Positions 6,301 through 12,645 of a stretch of 12,645 bases of DNA are shown here, piece by piece. The stretch comes from CAYSCX01 sp964429575. GTDB taxonomy: Bacteria > Desulfobacterota > Binatia > Binatales > Binataceae. The notes under the pieces were generated by a model. It had not been told where the DNA came from and did no database searches. It saw only the letters and a program-made list of their open reading frames with translations. Every line of letters starts with the position of its first letter. Position 1 is the first letter of the stretch. Location of the stretch: positions 1 through 12,645 of the forward strand of contig CAYSCX010000056.1 of NCBI GenBank assembly GCA_964429575.1, given 5' to 3'. The position numbers were made by a program, and so were the translations under genes.

Positions 6301-6783
6301 TCATTGCTTGTAGCCGAATCTCCTTAGCATCGCGTGACGCTCGGCGCGCTCCTTGTCGCCCTCGACGCCCTCAGGCGCGCTACCGTCAATCACTCCGATG
6401 ACGCCGCGCGCGCCGCCCTCCTCGGCGACGATCACGCGCACCGGATTGGCCGTCGCGCAAAAGACCGTGCACACTTCGCTAATCGACTTGATCTGGTTGA
6501 GCACGTTGATCGGAAACGCGTTGCCGAGCATCACCACGAATACGTGGCCCGCACCGATCGCCTGCGCGGATTCGACCGCGGCATCCTCAAGCGATGCGTC
6601 AGTGCCGGTGTGCCGGATGAGACACGGACCGGATGCCTCGCAAAACGCCACGCCGAATTTCACCCCGGGGACCGCCTGCACGACGGCTTCGTAGATGTCC
6701 TCGACGGTCTTGATGAAATGTGACTGGCCGATGATCACGTTGGAGTCGGCGGGTTTCGATATTTCGATTGCCTTGAGTTCCAT
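6301..6783 (-). CDS. Adenosine-specific kinase family protein (DUF355)
   Basis: The 160-aa protein matches the family annotated as adenosine-specific kinase (Adenosine_kin, formerly DUF355) along its whole length. Recognisable blocks are NVIIGQSHFIKTVEDIYEA (15-33), VPGVKFGVAFCEASGP (38-53), AIGAGHVFVVMLGNAFPINV (75-94), VCTVFCATANPVRVIVAE (104-121) and GVIGVIDGSAPEGVE (126-140). The family is best known from archaea and thermophilic bacteria. The kinase name rests on structural work on relatives bound to nucleoside; I am not aware of firm physiology. It would act in the cytoplasm. The gene precedes mrcB by 24 bases on the same strand, yet no functional link to cell-wall synthesis is known to me. 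The start ATG is supported by the conserved MELKAIEI opening; no strong Shine-Dalgarno is visible. Confidence 0.92.
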   Translation of the reverse strand: MELKAIEISKPADSNVIIGQSHFIKTVEDIYEAVVQAVPGVKFGVAFCEASGPCLIRHTGTDASLEDAAVESAQAIGAGHVFVVMLGNAFPINVLNQIKSISEVCTVFCATANPVRVIVAEEGGARGVIGVIDGSAPEGVEGDKERAERHAMLRRFGYKQ

Positions 6784-6820
6784 GGGCGTGGCGATCGCGC
6801 CGGTCCGTCACTATGATGAT

Positions 6821-6825
6821 AGGAG
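6821..6825 (+). promoter_or_regulatory. Strong ribosome binding site of the leader ORF
   Basis: AGGAG lies five bases ahead of ATG 6831, the best-formed initiation signal in this part of the window, yet that ATG opens only an 18-codon frame. A TATGAT box at 6812-6817 lies immediately upstream, but I see no matching -35 box. Confidence 0.5.
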
Positions 6826-6830
6826 AGCGA

Positions 6831-6887
6831 ATGGGCGGCGGCAAAGCGGCGTGCCGCCGTTCGCGCAGGAGCAGGCGGTGGCGATGA
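6831..6887 (+). CDS. Possible Arg-rich leader peptide, 18 aa, coupled to the next gene
   Basis: ATG 6831 with AGGAG at ideal distance opens an 18-codon frame reading MGGGKAACRRSRRSRRWR, seven of its residues Arg. Its TGA (6885-6887) overlaps the ATG (6884-6886) of the metallopeptidase gene as ATGA, the arrangement typical of translational coupling. It lies in the 5' region of that gene in a different frame. It may be a leader peptide that controls the downstream gene, or the true gene start separated by a sequencing frameshift, or chance. Product function is unknown. Confidence 0.3.
   Translation: MGGGKAACRRSRRSRRWR
6867..6871 (+). promoter_or_regulatory. Ribosome binding site deciding the metallopeptidase start
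   Basis: AGGAG at 6867-6871 stands six bases before GTG 6878 and twelve before ATG 6884, in the metallopeptidase frame. It supports a start here rather than at ATG 6695 far upstream, which would overlap the divergent kinase gene by 89 bases. Confidence 0.5.
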
Positions 6888-7450
6888 TGCCAACGGAGCC
6901 CGGACGGCGTGAATTGCCGCAATACTTCTACCGGCTTCCCCCACACGCGCAGCGCACCTATCTCAAGAGCGAAGCCATCGAGAGCTACGCGCCAAGTCCG
7001 AGCGCGGCGGCACGAGCAATGGCTTCGGCGCTGGAGAGCGCGCTTGAAAGTGGCTCGCTCGCGCAGGTCGGCAACGCGGTTCGCGCGCTCGCGCATGAGC
7101 TATGCAGCCTGTATCGCGTCGCAGCGGCGCCGATTGAGGTTCGCGGCGTCCGGCCGCATAACGCACGCGGCGAGCTTCACGGCATTTACTACGAACCCGA
7201 CCGTCGCGGCGCGCCGGGACACATCGTGCTCTGGATGAAGACCGCGAAACGCCACGACGTCGTGAAACCGCGAACCTTCCTCCGCACTGTCCTGCATGAA
7301 CTCGGTCACTACTTCGACTACGCGCTGCTGGGACTCGAGGAGTCTTTTCACACCCAGGGCTTCTTCAAGCGCGAGTCGTCGCTGATGAAGTTGCTCATGG
7401 GCGATGCGAATGGACGCCGCGCCGCGTCCGATTCCGCGGGGACGCCTTGA
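6884..7450 (+). CDS. Small HELGH zinc metallopeptidase-like protein
   Basis: With the start at ATG 6884 the protein has 188 aa; GTG 6878 is an equally good start and adds only two residues. The key feature is LHELGHYFDYALLG at 137-150, a zincin HExxH motif in which H138 and H142 would bind zinc and E139 would be the catalytic base. A third ligand could be E152, E153 or H156 in the following LEESFHTQG. The segment IVLWMKTAKRHDVVKPRTFLRTVL just before it has the strand-helix order seen ahead of HExxH in zincins. There is no signal peptide or membrane helix, so it is probably cytoplasmic. I cannot name the peptidase family or the substrate. Residues 39-80 look helical. The gene is preceded by an overlapping leader ORF, and the ferritin-like gene follows after 87 bases on the same strand. 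Confidence 0.75.
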   Translation: MMPTEPGRRELPQYFYRLPPHAQRTYLKSEAIESYAPSPSAAARAMASALESALESGSLAQVGNAVRALAHELCSLYRVAAAPIEVRGVRPHNARGELHGIYYEPDRRGAPGHIVLWMKTAKRHDVVKPRTFLRTVLHELGHYFDYALLGLEESFHTQGFFKRESSLMKLLMGDANGRRAASDSAGTP

Positions 7451-7537
7451 CACGAGCGCCCGCGATGCCGATAGCTAATGCCGGCACGAAACTGAAATCG
7501 GCCGTGAAGTGACGGCGCGGTTCGAGACGGAGAAGTA

Positions 7538-8005
7538 ATGTCGGCGGCGATGGGATTTTTCGAGCGGCTCAGACAGGCATTCAGTCCCGATACGCATCTA
7601 CTCGACGACCTGGCAGTGCTCGCGGGGAAAAATGAAGACCTGGCCGCGCGGCTGACTCGCCACGGCGCCGCCTGCGCGTACTCCAACTTAAAGGCAGGGG
7701 CCGAGGCGCTTGCGGGAAAGGAAGCGTCTCACGCGCGCACTCTCGCGCGAATCCTTCAGCAGCGCGGCAGGTGGGCGCGTCCGCCGAAGCCGCGTCGCGA
7801 AGGCGCCAACAACTGGGAGCGCCTGAGCACCGACCTTGAGATTCTTGGCGAACTCGATGCCGGCCTGCATCGCGCCGCTGCCGAGTGGGAGGGAAGCGAT
7901 CCTGAGCTTTCGGCTCAACTTCTCGGGTTAGCTCTGGAAGACGACGAGAACGAAGGCGAGTTGCGAAAGCTCGCGCTTCTCTGCGACCCGCAAGCCTTGG
8001 ATTAG
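7538..8005 (+). CDS. Helical ferritin-like hypothetical protein
   Basis: The 155-aa protein is predicted by eye to be nearly all helix. Residues 34-72 (ending in GKEASHARTLARIL) have an ExxH pair, E62 and H65, in a helix spaced as in ferritin-like or rubrerythrin-type iron sites. A second half at 100-147 has the same helix pattern with E134 and E137 where ExxH would be expected. The two halves are joined by a basic linker, GRWARPPKPRR (77-87). The other metal-binding Glu residues expected of a true di-iron site are not evident, so it may be a degenerate ferritin-like fold or a plain helical bundle. The start is well supported, with GGAG five bases ahead of the ATG. It lies downstream of the metallopeptidase gene and ends ten bases from the convergent manC. 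Confidence 0.62.
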   Translation: MSAAMGFFERLRQAFSPDTHLLDDLAVLAGKNEDLAARLTRHGAACAYSNLKAGAEALAGKEASHARTLARILQQRGRWARPPKPRREGANNWERLSTDLEILGELDAGLHRAAAEWEGSDPELSAQLLGLALEDDENEGELRKLALLCDPQALD

Positions 8006-8015
8006 ACGGCGCGCG

Positions 8016-9083
8016 TCAAAGGTATCGACCGCGCCCGCGCCGCTCCAGCTCCGCGATTACTCGCCGGACATCTTGCGAGCTCTGCCGGCTCGCCACCAAC
8101 AGCGCATCGTCGCTGTCGACGATCACAAGGTCCTGCGCGCCAAGTACGACCATCAATCGCTTCGATGCGCGCGCGAGCACCCCATTCGAGTTGAGCGCGA
8201 GCACGTTGCCCCGCAGCACGTTGCTCGATCGTCCGCGCAGAGCATCCCACAGGCCATCCCAGGAACCGACGTCGAACCATCGAAACCCGGCGCGAACGCC
8301 CAGGACGTTTGAACTTTTCTCGACCACTGCGCGGTCGAATGCGTCGAACTTGAGGCGCCGATACAAGCGTGCAAGCTCGCGCTTCGATCTTTTGTTGAAC
8401 TCGCGCACAGCTCGCGCCAACGCCGGGGCGCGCGCTGTCAATTCGGCTTCGAGCGTGCGCGTGGACATCACGAAAATCCCGGCGTTCCACAGATAGCGCC
8501 GCGAACGAACCATCCGCGCGGCCGTCGCGCGTGGCGGCTTCTCCACAAACCGCGTGACTCGAAACCCGCGTCCGACCCTCGCGCCAATTTGCTGATATCC
8601 GTAACCGGTCTCGGCGCGCGCCGGCGCAACTCCGACCACGACCAACGCGTCGTGGCTTCGCGCGAGCGCGATCGCATCGGCGATTGTTCGTCTGAAGCCC
8701 GAAGCGGGTTCGATGAAGTGGTCTGCCGGAAATACCGTGACAATACAATCACCGAGGCGGCTCTTGATCGCGGATGCGCCGTACGCAATCGCGACCGCGG
8801 TCCCGCGCCCGTCGGGCTCGAGGATCAAGTTGCGCGGCGGAATCAGGCCGCGCAGCGCACGAGCAAACGCGCGCTGATGCACCGCAGCGGCGAGCACGAA
8901 GATTCTCTGTGTGGCGATGAGAGGTTGAATCCGCGCGATTGTGTCGGCGAGCAGCGTGGTGCGTCCGTTGAGCGAGAAGAGCGGCTTGGGCCTGTCGCCG
9001 CGGGTTTCAGGCCAAAAGCGCGTGCCGCGCCCGCCCGCGATGATCAGCGCGGCGGCCTGGCCGGCGGGCTTGGCGCGCGACAT
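8016..9083 (-). CDS. manC: Mannose-1-phosphate guanylyltransferase (no cupin domain)
   Basis: The enzyme joins mannose-1-phosphate and GTP to make GDP-mannose, the donor for mannose, fucose and rhamnose units in surface polysaccharides. The 355-aa protein is a nucleotidyltransferase fold. Nucleotide-binding GGRGTRFWPETRGDRPKP lies at 17-34, PADHFI at 119-124 with the metal-binding Asp, TGYGYQ at 159-164, FVEKP at 179-183, WNAGIF at 199-204 and DVGSWD at 271-276. It stops after the short left-handed helix region. The C-terminal cupin found in the longer (about 480-aa) ManC/AlgA proteins, which adds phosphomannose isomerase activity, is absent, so mannose-6-phosphate must come from another gene. 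It starts 12 bases after the phosphomannomutase stop, which indicates an operon. The ribosome site is weak. Confidence 0.93.
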   Translation of the reverse strand: MSRAKPAGQAAALIIAGGRGTRFWPETRGDRPKPLFSLNGRTTLLADTIARIQPLIATQRIFVLAAAVHQRAFARALRGLIPPRNLILEPDGRGTAVAIAYGASAIKSRLGDCIVTVFPADHFIEPASGFRRTIADAIALARSHDALVVVGVAPARAETGYGYQQIGARVGRGFRVTRFVEKPPRATAARMVRSRRYLWNAGIFVMSTRTLEAELTARAPALARAVREFNKRSKRELARLYRRLKFDAFDRAVVEKSSNVLGVRAGFRWFDVGSWDGLWDALRGRSSNVLRGNVLALNSNGVLARASKRLMVVLGAQDLVIVDSDDALLVASRQSSQDVRRVIAELERRGRGRYL

Positions 9084-9095
9084 TGGTGAACTCGC

Positions 9096-10451
9096 TCAGA
9101 TCGCGCCGAACTCTTTGAGCTTAGATTCGAACATCGCGCGAATTTCGGCAAGGCGCGCGGGATTGTTCGCTTCAAAACGCAGCACCAGCGCCGGCTGCGT
9201 GTTCGACGCGCGCACGAGCCCCCATCCGTCGGGAAACTTCACCCGCACGCCATCGATATCAATCACGTCGTAGCGCCCGCGAAAATAATCGGTGGCGCGC
9301 CGCACGACATCGAATTTGCGATCGTCCGGACAGTCGAGCCGAATTTCGGGAGTGACGTGGCTCTTGGGCAGGTCGGCGAGAAGTGCGGCGAGCCCGCGGC
9401 CCTCGCGGCTTATGATCTCGACCAGCCGCAAGCTCGCGTAGATGGCATCGTCGAAACCGTAGTAGCGGTCGGCGAAGAACATGTGCCCGCTCATCTCGCC
9501 CGCCAGGGCCGCGTGCTCCTCTTTGAGCTTGCTCTTGATGAGCGAGTGACCGGTTTTCCACATGATGGGCCGTCCGCCGTGGCGCGCGATATCGTCGTAC
9601 ATACGCTGCGAGCATTTGACCTCGCCGATGATCGCTGCGCCGGGACGTTCCTTCAATATCGCCCGCGAATAAACCACCATCAGCTCGTCGCCCCACACGA
9701 TGCGCCCGTTTTCATCCACGGCGCCGATGCGGTCCGCGTCGCCGTCGTAGGCGATTCCGACTTGCGCGTGATTATTCTTCACCGCGGCGATCAGATCGCG
9801 CATGTTCTCCTCGACGGTCGGATCGGGATGATGATTCGGGAAGCGGCCATCCATCTCAATGTAAAGTTCAGTCACGTCAAGGCCAAGCTTGTGCATCAGC
9901 GGCACCGCGACTATGCCGCCGCATCCGTTTCCGGCATCCACCGCTACCTTGAGTCCCGGCATGTGCTTGAATTGCTTGAGTATGTAGGCGTCGTAGTCGG
10001 GGACCACCGCGCGCGGCGTGAGGGTGCCTTTAGATCCAACGGCGACGTAGTCGCGGCGTTCAATGATCCGCCGTACCTCCTGAATCTCCGCGCCGAAGAT
10101 CGTCGTGGGCCCGACGCCGAGCTTGAAGCCGTTGTACTCCGCAGCGTTGTGGCTTCCGGTGATCATCGCGCCGCCGTCCATCTTCCAGTGCAGCACCGAA
10201 AAGTAGAGCAACGGGGTGGGCACCACGCCGATATCGATGACGCTGATTCCCGCAGGGAGCAATCCGTCGAGCAGGCGATCCCGCAGCGCGTCCGAGGACA
10301 ATCGGCAGTCACGGCCGAGCGTAATCGTCTTCTTGCCGGCGCGATGCAAAATGGTGGCATATGCGCGGCCGAGATCGACCACGAACTCATCGTCGAAATC
10401 GCGCTCGACCACACCACGGATGTCGTACTCGCGAAAAACCTCCGGATTCAT
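9096..10451 (-). CDS. manB: Phosphomannomutase / phosphoglucomutase
   Basis: The enzyme interconverts hexose-6-phosphate and hexose-1-phosphate, here most likely mannose-6-P to mannose-1-P for the GDP-mannose enzyme encoded next. I start at ATG 10449-10451, giving 451 aa and the standard opening MNPEVFREYDIRG. An in-frame ATG 11 codons upstream would add an unconserved basic stretch, and a G-rich site (cgggggcag) lies just ahead of the chosen ATG. Visible motifs are TGSHNAAEYNG with phospho-serine S100, the metal loop DGDADR (236-241), the sugar-binding GEMSG (318-322) and the phosphate-binding RASNTQP (414-420). HHPDPTVEEN (about 208-217) is typical of the ManB/AlgC group, which often accepts both mannose and glucose phosphates. 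Length is normal for the family. The gene is divergent from the GNAT gene. Confidence 0.94.
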   Translation of the reverse strand: MNPEVFREYDIRGVVERDFDDEFVVDLGRAYATILHRAGKKTITLGRDCRLSSDALRDRLLDGLLPAGISVIDIGVVPTPLLYFSVLHWKMDGGAMITGSHNAAEYNGFKLGVGPTTIFGAEIQEVRRIIERRDYVAVGSKGTLTPRAVVPDYDAYILKQFKHMPGLKVAVDAGNGCGGIVAVPLMHKLGLDVTELYIEMDGRFPNHHPDPTVEENMRDLIAAVKNNHAQVGIAYDGDADRIGAVDENGRIVWGDELMVVYSRAILKERPGAAIIGEVKCSQRMYDDIARHGGRPIMWKTGHSLIKSKLKEEHAALAGEMSGHMFFADRYYGFDDAIYASLRLVEIISREGRGLAALLADLPKSHVTPEIRLDCPDDRKFDVVRRATDYFRGRYDVIDIDGVRVKFPDGWGLVRASNTQPALVLRFEANNPARLAEIRAMFESKLKEFGAI

Positions 10452-10580
10452 CTGCCCCCGTTTGAATCGTCCCGCAACGCGCATGTTCTCGCGCGCGCCT
10501 TGTCCAAGCTATCATCGACAGTCTGTTGCACGCGATTGAGACGCGCAAGCGAAAGCTGAAGCATCACATTTGAGAGTCTC

Positions 10581-11156
10581 ATGCACGGCGTTCCAGTAAT
10601 CGAAACTGAACGGCTGATCCTGCGATCATTTTACGAGCGCGACCTCGACGCGTTTGCGGCGATCAACGCCGACCCGATGGTGATGAAGTACTTGGGCGAC
10701 GGTAAGCCCATGGAGCGCAACGACACCTGGCGGCAGATGGCGAGCTTCATAGGCCACTGGGAACTGCGCGGCTACGGCGTGTGGGCGGTCGAAGAGAAAT
10801 CATCGGGCGAGTTCGTCGGACGGGTGGGGCTTTGGTACCCGGACGGCTGGCCCGGCCTCGAGGTGATTTGGACGATCGCGCGCTCGCGGTGGGGCAAGGG
10901 TTACGCGCCGGAGGCGGCGCGCGAGTCGATCCGCTACGCATTCGAGAAGCTCAACGTCGATCACGTCATCAGTCTCATCCGCCCCGACAACCAAAAATCG
11001 ATTCGCGTCGCCGAGAAGATCGGCGAGCGTTACGACCGTCAAATCGGCGCTTCCGGCAATCCCACAAACGTATATCTGCTGAACCGCGGCGATTGGCGGC
11101 GCTCACCGCGCACAACTCTAGACGTGAGCGCCGAAACCGCCGCCCACGTCGATTGA
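10581..11156 (+). CDS. GNAT-family N-acetyltransferase (RimJ/RimL-like)
   Basis: The protein transfers an acetyl group from acetyl-CoA to an amine. The 191-aa sequence has the RimJ/RimL-type layout (Acetyltransf_3). It opens with IETERLILRSFYERDLDAF (7-25). The central strand GVWAVEEKSSGEFVGRVGLW is at 66-85. The acetyl-CoA loop RSRWGKGYAPEA (102-113) is followed by helix and NVDHVISLIRPDNQKSIRVAEKIG (124-147). RimJ-like enzymes modify ribosomal protein N termini, but this wider group also acts on antibiotics, amino acids and polyamines, so the substrate is unknown. The last 20 residues or so are outside the domain. The final 39 bases overlap the convergent SDR gene. The start ATG has only a weak ribosome site, and the conserved opening supports it. 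Confidence 0.88.
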   Translation: MHGVPVIETERLILRSFYERDLDAFAAINADPMVMKYLGDGKPMERNDTWRQMASFIGHWELRGYGVWAVEEKSSGEFVGRVGLWYPDGWPGLEVIWTIARSRWGKGYAPEAARESIRYAFEKLNVDHVISLIRPDNQKSIRVAEKIGERYDRQIGASGNPTNVYLLNRGDWRRSPRTTLDVSAETAAHVD

Positions 11157-11900
11157 CGCACCCGTGATGAAGCTCGCGCGATCCGACGCGAGAAACGCGA
11201 CGAGCCCCGAGACTTCGTCGGGCATTCCGATTCGTCCGAGCGGGATTCCGCGGCTTGCCCGCTGCTTCACGAACTCATCCATCGGCATCCCAGGCGCCAT
11301 ACGGTCGCGGATGTTCTCCCACTGCGCGCTCAGCACCGAGCCGATGTTGACGGAGTTGACGAGGATTTTTTTCGGGCCCAATTCGACGGCTAGAGTCTTG
11401 CGCAGCGCGAAGCACGCGGCGCGGTGAACCGTGGTCGCGAACAGCGCCGGTGCAACCACGCGCCCAGGTATCGCATTGATATTGATCACGCGCGCACCGG
11501 TACTCTTCTCGAGCAGGTGCACGGTCGCGCGAACGAATCGCACTTGGGCGAGCACCTTGACCTGGTAGTCGTGCAACAAGCCTTCATCGGTGACCGCGCC
11601 GAACGCGCCCGGCATCGCACCCCCCGCGTTGTTGACGAGAATGTCGAGCCGCCCGAAGCGGCGTTCGACTTCGCGCACGAACCGCGCGATGTCGTCCGGT
11701 ACGGTGGTGTCCGCCTTTATCGCGAGGCATTGCACGCCCCGCTCAAGTATCAGGTCGCGTACGCGTTCGAGTTCTTCGACGCCGCGCGCACAGATCGCGA
11801 CATGGCAACCTTCGCGCGCGAATTCCAGCGCAATCGCCTTGCCGATTCCCTTGCTCGCACCGGTCACGATCGCGACGCGATCCTTCAATTCCAGCTCCAT
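11118..11900 (-). CDS. Short-chain dehydrogenase/reductase-like protein with altered catalytic residues
   Basis: The 260-aa protein is a classical-length SDR with a Rossmann fold. TGASKGIG (13-20) binds the dinucleotide, CARG (37-40) ends the second strand, NNAG is at 90-93, and the C-terminal PLGRIGMPDEVSGLVAFLAS block ends in ITGASIDVGGG. The catalytic tetrad does not fit. Counting back from K168 in RKTLAVEL, the usual Tyr is T156 and the usual Lys is R160. The usual Ser falls at A143 in INAIPG, and the Asn position is K115. I recall a similar Arg-for-Lys, Lys-for-Asn pattern in the BKR-like subgroup of atypical SDRs, so this is probably a real subgroup rather than decay. Activity and substrate are unknown. 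The start is firm: GGAGG (11908-11912) lies seven bases before the ATG. It overlaps the GNAT gene tail-to-tail. Confidence 0.88.
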   Translation of the reverse strand: MELELKDRVAIVTGASKGIGKAIALEFAREGCHVAICARGVEELERVRDLILERGVQCLAIKADTTVPDDIARFVREVERRFGRLDILVNNAGGAMPGAFGAVTDEGLLHDYQVKVLAQVRFVRATVHLLEKSTGARVININAIPGRVVAPALFATTVHRAACFALRKTLAVELGPKKILVNSVNIGSVLSAQWENIRDRMAPGMPMDEFVKQRASRGIPLGRIGMPDEVSGLVAFLASDRASFITGASIDVGGGFGAHV

Positions 11901-12025
11901 GAGGCGTCCTCCGATGGCCGTCGGCGCGCCTGTGCCGCGCAGAGATCAATCATCGCTGCTTGCGCGTGTCGCGCGCAATCGCGTACGGTCGAACGCCGTG
12001 TCGTCTGACGCGCGGCGAATCTCCG

Positions 12026-12645
12026 ATGCGGTTCACATTGAGGTTGGCACTCGCGATCGTCGCGGCGATCGTGGCCACCGTGGTGCTCGCGCCGGCCGCG
12101 GCGTGGGTGGTCGCAGCGGCGGGCTTCCGATATTCGTTCCCGCGAATCTTCGACCGCGTGGTGATGGGCTCCATTGCGGTTGCGCTTGTAGTGTTCGCGC
12201 GCCAACTCGGCCTCGGCGCCCTGCTGCGCAGCGGCTTCGACGGTCCGCGGCGCAAGCTCGCTTCAGGATTGCGCGGCACCGCGGTGGGGATCGCAGCGAT
12301 GGCGCTGCTGCTCTTACTCGCGGTGCTCGCAGGAGGAGGCCGCCCGCCAGACTGGGCGGGCATCGCCGCGGATCTCCCGAAGTGGCTCCTGAGCGCGGTG
12401 ACAGTCGCTCTGATCGAGGAATCCTTCTTCAGGGCGATCCTGCTCGGCGGGATGCAACGCGAACTCGCGGCCACTCGGGCGCTCGTCGTGAGTTCGATCA
12501 TCTATGCCGGCGCGCACCTCGTACGCGCACCAGACAAGTACTACGTCACGACGTTCGAGCCCTTGCTGGGTCTTCAAAACCTAATCGCGAGCGCTTCGCA
12601 GCTGGCGGGCTTGGAAGCCGCCCTGCCCGCGTTCATCGGGTTGTT
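12026..12645 (+). CDS. CPBP-family intramembrane metalloprotease, N-terminal part (cut by window edge)
   Basis: From ATG 12026 the frame is open to the window end (206 complete codons). The protein is membrane-embedded, with hydrophobic segments at about 5-33, 45-65, 84-102, 119-140 and 151-165. Residues 131-136 read EESFFR, the EExxxR motif of CPBP (CAAX protease and bacteriocin-processing, PF02517) proteases. It is followed by YAGAH with H164, matching the second motif FxxxH with Tyr for Phe. These Glu and His residues form the metal-dependent active site within the membrane. The remaining motifs would lie beyond the edge. Bacterial members process membrane proteins or prenylated and bacteriocin-like peptides; the substrate here is unknown. 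It is divergent from the SDR gene (125-base gap) and no clear Shine-Dalgarno is visible. Confidence 0.83.
   Translation, partial: MRFTLRLALAIVAAIVATVVLAPAAAWVVAAAGFRYSFPRIFDRVVMGSIAVALVVFARQLGLGALLRSGFDGPRRKLASGLRGTAVGIAAMALLLLLAVLAGGGRPPDWAGIAADLPKWLLSAVTVALIEESFFRAILLGGMQRELAATRALVVSSIIYAGAHLVRAPDKYYVTTFEPLLGLQNLIASASQLAGLEAALPAFIGL

Noticed and set aside
6695..6883. Upstream extension of the metallopeptidase to ATG 6695
   Set aside because: It would overlap the divergent adenosine-specific kinase gene by 89 bases and adds an unconserved stretch; AGGAG at 6867-6871 supports a start near 6878-6884.
8005..8017. GACG/CGTC hairpin between the convergent ferritin-like and manC genes as a shared terminator
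   Set aside because: A four-base stem with no T-run; the match is expected by chance in GC-rich DNA.
10452..10484. Upstream start of the phosphomannomutase at 10484
   Set aside because: The added 11 residues are basic and unlike the family N terminus; ATG 10451 gives the standard opening and has a G-rich ribosome site.
9357..10559. 400-codon open frame on the plus strand opposite manB
   Set aside because: It mirrors the well-supported phosphomannomutase gene, has no family motif, and is His/Arg/Val-rich as expected of an antisense frame in GC-rich coding DNA.

Overview
The window is a GC-rich stretch of bacterial chromosome holding ordinary housekeeping genes with small hypothetical genes between them. 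A class A penicillin-binding protein with a PBP1b-type UB2H region points to a Gram-negative (diderm) cell. It also carries a bacterial TrmI-type tRNA m1A methyltransferase and an adenosine-specific kinase of the DUF355 family. Together with the base composition and many short genes I cannot name, this fits an uncultured deltaproteobacterial or Binatota/Rokubacteria-like lineage. That placement is inference, since no rRNA or other taxonomic marker is present. I saw no tRNA or rRNA gene, CRISPR array, transposase or phage gene.

Layout. On the minus strand, bases 1-1059 run from a 56-aa zinc-ribbon protein through a 139-aa zinc-binding protein with a histone-H1-like basic tail to the 5' part of secF, which is cut by the window edge. 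A gene-free stretch (1060-1465) follows, then a small secreted protein (minus). trmI (plus, TTG start) comes next. From about 2879 to 3807 lies a patch that looks foreign: palindromic and tandem intergenic repeats, a secreted choice-of-anchor-D protein with atypical arginine codons, a relic of an adenylate-cyclase-type C terminus, and a dispersed-repeat hairpin. The minus pair 3808-6783 encodes the adenosine-specific kinase and a full-length PBP1b. Divergent from it are a small HELGH metallopeptidase, preceded by an 18-codon leader ORF that overlaps it as ATGA, and a helical ferritin-like protein. Convergent with these is the minus GDP-mannose pair: phosphomannomutase, then mannose-1-phosphate guanylyltransferase. 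The right end holds a GNAT acetyltransferase (plus), an SDR-fold protein with a degenerate catalytic tetrad (minus, overlapping the GNAT gene tail-to-tail), and the 5' part of a CPBP-family membrane protease (plus, cut by the window edge).

How the genes work together. The clearest functional unit is manB-manC, which turns mannose-6-phosphate into GDP-mannose for surface polysaccharide. PBP1b builds peptidoglycan and SecF assists protein export, so much of the window serves the cell envelope. I find no convincing new multi-gene system. The points most worth a second look are the coupled leader ORF, the catalytically altered SDR, the zinc-ribbon pair ahead of secF where secD would be expected, and the repeat-flanked patch at 2879-3807.
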